A stretch of DNA of 64,000 bases, from assembly GCA_965277025.1 (NCBI GenBank), contig OZ255706.1:1612001-1676000 (forward strand). The letters run 5' to 3'. Each line of letters begins with the position of its first letter. Position 1 is the first letter of the stretch. Position numbers and translations under genes: made by a program. The DNA is from Methylomarinum sp965277025 (GTDB lineage Bacteria; Pseudomonadota; Gammaproteobacteria; Methylococcales; Methylomonadaceae). The notes beneath the pieces were generated by a model, which had not been told where the DNA came from, searched no databases, and saw nothing but the letters and a program-made list of their open reading frames with translations. Shown here in pieces: positions 62,127 through 64,000 of the stretch.

Positions 62127-64000
62127 AGGGATGTAGTACGGCTATCTGAGAAGGAAAGTTGTTGCTCTATAGCCTGTTTATAATTCAGATAATGGGCTGT
62201 TTGCAACTGTTGATCAGTTTGGGCGCCTAATAAATGGCACGGGACATCAACCGAACTGATAAAGCAGGAATAGGGAGATTTATTTTTTCTAAAGGATAAA
62301 ACGAATTGTCGAGTGTGATAAAAAATATCGTCGTATTCTGTCTCAGAAAAAGATTCTCCATTGCAGTAAATGGTTAAATATCGCCCATCTTCAGATGCGC
62401 TTACCCGGATCGATAATTCGCTGAAGTTTGCAGTTGCCGGTATCGACAACGGGTGAGTGGAAATAATACCGGCTGAATTTTGTTGTAATTCAAAAAAATG
62501 GATTTCGACATCATCCGGCAATTTAGCCTGTTCAATTAAATGTGATAGAAATATCTGTAAGTGATTCAGGATATGTTTAATCTGGCTATTGGTATATTGA
62601 CAATGAAACAGGGTGGCGCACTCATCAATGACATATAAATCTACCAGTTGGTCTTGCTGCGGGTAAAGAAAAATATTTATGCAATGGGAGTGGCTGTTTT
62701 CATACAACAATGGAATAACGCTGTCTTGTAACACATAGGGCTCAAAATAAGTTTCGACAAAATGGGGTTGATAAGCGCTGAGTGTATTTAGAACCATGTC
62801 CTCATCGTCCAGATAGTCAATCTGGACGATGGCATTGTCATTATGTAGCAAGTAATAATGCGCTCCAATGGCGATAAACAAGCGCCAAGGCGTTGATTGG
62901 GATTGTAATTGGCGCAGTCTTGAAATCAGTTGTTCAATTCGGGTTTGAATACTGCGGCCACGTAATGGCGTTAGACTGAGACATTGAAGTGAATCGGCTT
63001 TCAATGGATCATGAGCGTTATTGAAAAAGTCTACGAGACAGTCGAATAAACCATCTACCTGTCGATGTTCAGAATAATGAATCTCTCCCCACGTTGTGAC
63101 CTTGATGCGGGTTGTCGAGTAAATGAACTGTTGCCGCTCCTGACCATAGCTTAATGGGTCGGAACGAGGACTGATCAGTAAGGTAGTATTGTTTTGCTCC
63201 TCTATTGCAATTCCCAGATTGATGATCAGGAGTGTAGCCTGACATTGGTTGGGCGAGGCATAAAGTGATAACTCCCCGCCGTGGGATAAAAAAGGATTTA
63301 AAAACTGATGAACTTGATGAAGCAACAATTGAACATCCATTGCTGAGATGACAAGGTTTTCACTATCAATATGCAACTTGAGTTGTGGATGAAAAAGTCT
63401 GTTGGTGATTATCCAGCATATTGCTTCAATTAAGTGGTCACAGACTTTTATCGGCTGACTCAATTCCGATAAATCACTGAGATGACAGGCATAAACAGAC
63501 CATTTTGATGCGCTATCAGTGTCTTCGACCAAGGTTAAATGGGCTTCTTTATTCTGTAAGCTATAGCGGGTCGTCAAAAGGCTTATCTTGCCTGGCCGAC
63601 GATCCAGAAAGCCGTGCAATTTACGGCCAATCAGCTTCATATCCTGATTGTTGCGATAATTTAACTGACTATATTGACTGGCGAAACGGAAAATCATTTG
63701 CAGACATTGCTTAAGCTGATCCCTTATGACATGGTGTTCGGATACTGCTTTATGAATATCCCAGTGCCGCTTTTGGCCAAATTGATCCAGGCAATCTTCT
63801 TGCCAATGCCAGCGATATGCAATCGATTGCAGAAATTGTTCGCGAGTTTTCCGGATGTGAATGGGTAATGCAGAAGCGGAGCTTCCCAGAATTTTCAAAT
63901 AAAAGCATTCCCGAGCCAGTAGCAGGCGTTTTTGTGAGGCAACCAATCCTAAGTACTCTTCCACTTTCTGGTAAACCAAAAAATAAGGATCCAGTTTGTC
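62123..64000 (-). CDS. cyaA: class I adenylate cyclase, C-terminal part (gene continues beyond window)
   Basis: Makes cAMP for CRP. About 625 C-terminal residues are visible. They start KLDPYFLVYQKVEEYLGLV and continue RLLLARECFYLKI, which matches E. coli CyaA (LDPYCMMLERVTEYL, LVRRCFYLKV). The catalytic DXD region lies upstream, outside the window. Later stretches (GRKLHGFLDRRPGKISLL, PLRGRSIQTRIEQLISRLR) follow the family, the last two thirds being the regulatory region. Class I cyclases are typical of gammaproteobacteria. A perfect CRP-type site is present at 52426. Confidence 0.87.
   Translation of the reverse strand, partial: DKLDPYFLVYQKVEEYLGLVASQKRLLLARECFYLKILGSSASALPIHIRKTREQFLQSIAYRWHWQEDCLDQFGQKRHWDIHKAVSEHHVIRDQLKQCLQMIFRFASQYSQLNYRNNQDMKLIGRKLHGFLDRRPGKISLLTTRYSLQNKEAHLTLVEDTDSASKWSVYACHLSDLSELSQPIKVCDHLIEAICWIITNRLFHPQLKLHIDSENLVISAMDVQLLLHQVHQFLNPFLSHGGELSLYASPNQCQATLLIINLGIAIEEQNNTTLLISPRSDPLSYGQERQQFIYSTTRIKVTTWGEIHYSEHRQVDGLFDCLVDFFNNAHDPLKADSLQCLSLTPLRGRSIQTRIEQLISRLRQLQSQSTPWRLFIAIGAHYYLLHNDNAIVQIDYLDDEDMVLNTLSAYQPHFVETYFEPYVLQDSVIPLLYENSHSHCINIFLYPQQDQLVDLYVIDECATLFHCQYTNSQIKHILNHLQIFLSHLIEQAKLPDDVEIHFFELQQNSAGIISTHPLSIPATANFSELSIRVSASEDGRYLTIYCNGESFSETEYDDIFYHTRQFVLSFRKNKSPYSCFISSVDVPCHLLGAQTDQQLQTAHYLNYKQAIEQQLSFSDSRTTSL

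Overview
This window is chromosomal DNA from a Gram-negative, flagellated gammaproteobacterium. The evidence is a class I adenylate cyclase (cyaA), the coaBC-dut-algC and leuS-lptE-holA orders, and the ffh-rpsP-rimM-trmD-rplS block. LPS and lipoprotein genes (lptE, lpxA, lnt) and a PEP-CTERM tail add to this. A Methylococcales-like host is possible, but no methane or C1 oxidation gene lies here, so that is only an inference. No rRNA, tRNA, CRISPR array or prophage was seen.

The dominant feature is insertion sequences. I count 20 complete or partial elements of seven kinds covering about 24 kb. Labels used here: ISa (IS630-type, 1312 bp, 3 copies), ISb (IS4-type, 353-aa reading frame, 1104 bp, 4), ISc (IS4-type, 372 aa, 1222 bp, 3), ISd (IS4-like, 361 aa, 1125 bp, 4), ISe (IS110 family, 1553-bp unit, 3), ISf (IS3 family, about 1.33 kb, 2) and ISg (IS1380 family, 1659 bp, 1). 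Copies of a kind are nearly identical, most keep target duplications and several are nested, so the expansion is recent. An unrelated family of about 150-bp palindromic repeats sits between housekeeping genes.

Layout. 1-6.2 kb: coaBC, dut and an algC broken by ISd/ISa and by a 783-bp foreign insert. 6.4-8.2 kb: radC and purC. 8.3-11.6 kb: djlA split by ISa and ISb. 11.7-16.1 kb: glnK-amtB, lnt and a ParA-like ATPase. 16.2-19.0 kb: a zinc-ribbon gene split by ISb and ISc. 19.1-27.3 kb: leuS (one frameshift, two tandem ISe, one ISd), lptE and a frameshifted holA. 27.6-31.2 kb: a PEP-CTERM fragment, ISc and htpG. 31.3-44.7 kb: a wrecked flagellin-glycosylation region, with a NeuD-like acyltransferase, a CBS-nucleotidyltransferase, a Maf-like gene cut in two by an apparent IS3-mediated inversion, flagellin with an altered C-terminus, and a YjfB-like motility peptide. 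44.7-52.3 kb: intact ypjD, ffh-rpsP-rimM-trmD-rplS, ogt-xerD-lpxA and a roadblock/protoglobin pair. 52.7-57.5 kb: gapA-pyk-tkt. 57.7-64 kb: ISe with nested ISb, an orphan TRAP binding protein, and cyaA translationally coupled to a PilZ gene.

Translation, protein targeting, central carbon, nitrogen sensing and LPS genes are mostly intact. Flagellar glycosylation, alginate/LPS sugar supply (algC) and the DjlA co-chaperone are disabled. The lesions in leuS and holA, normally essential, are the strongest anomaly: they imply second copies elsewhere, rescue by slippage, or a mixed or erroneous assembly.
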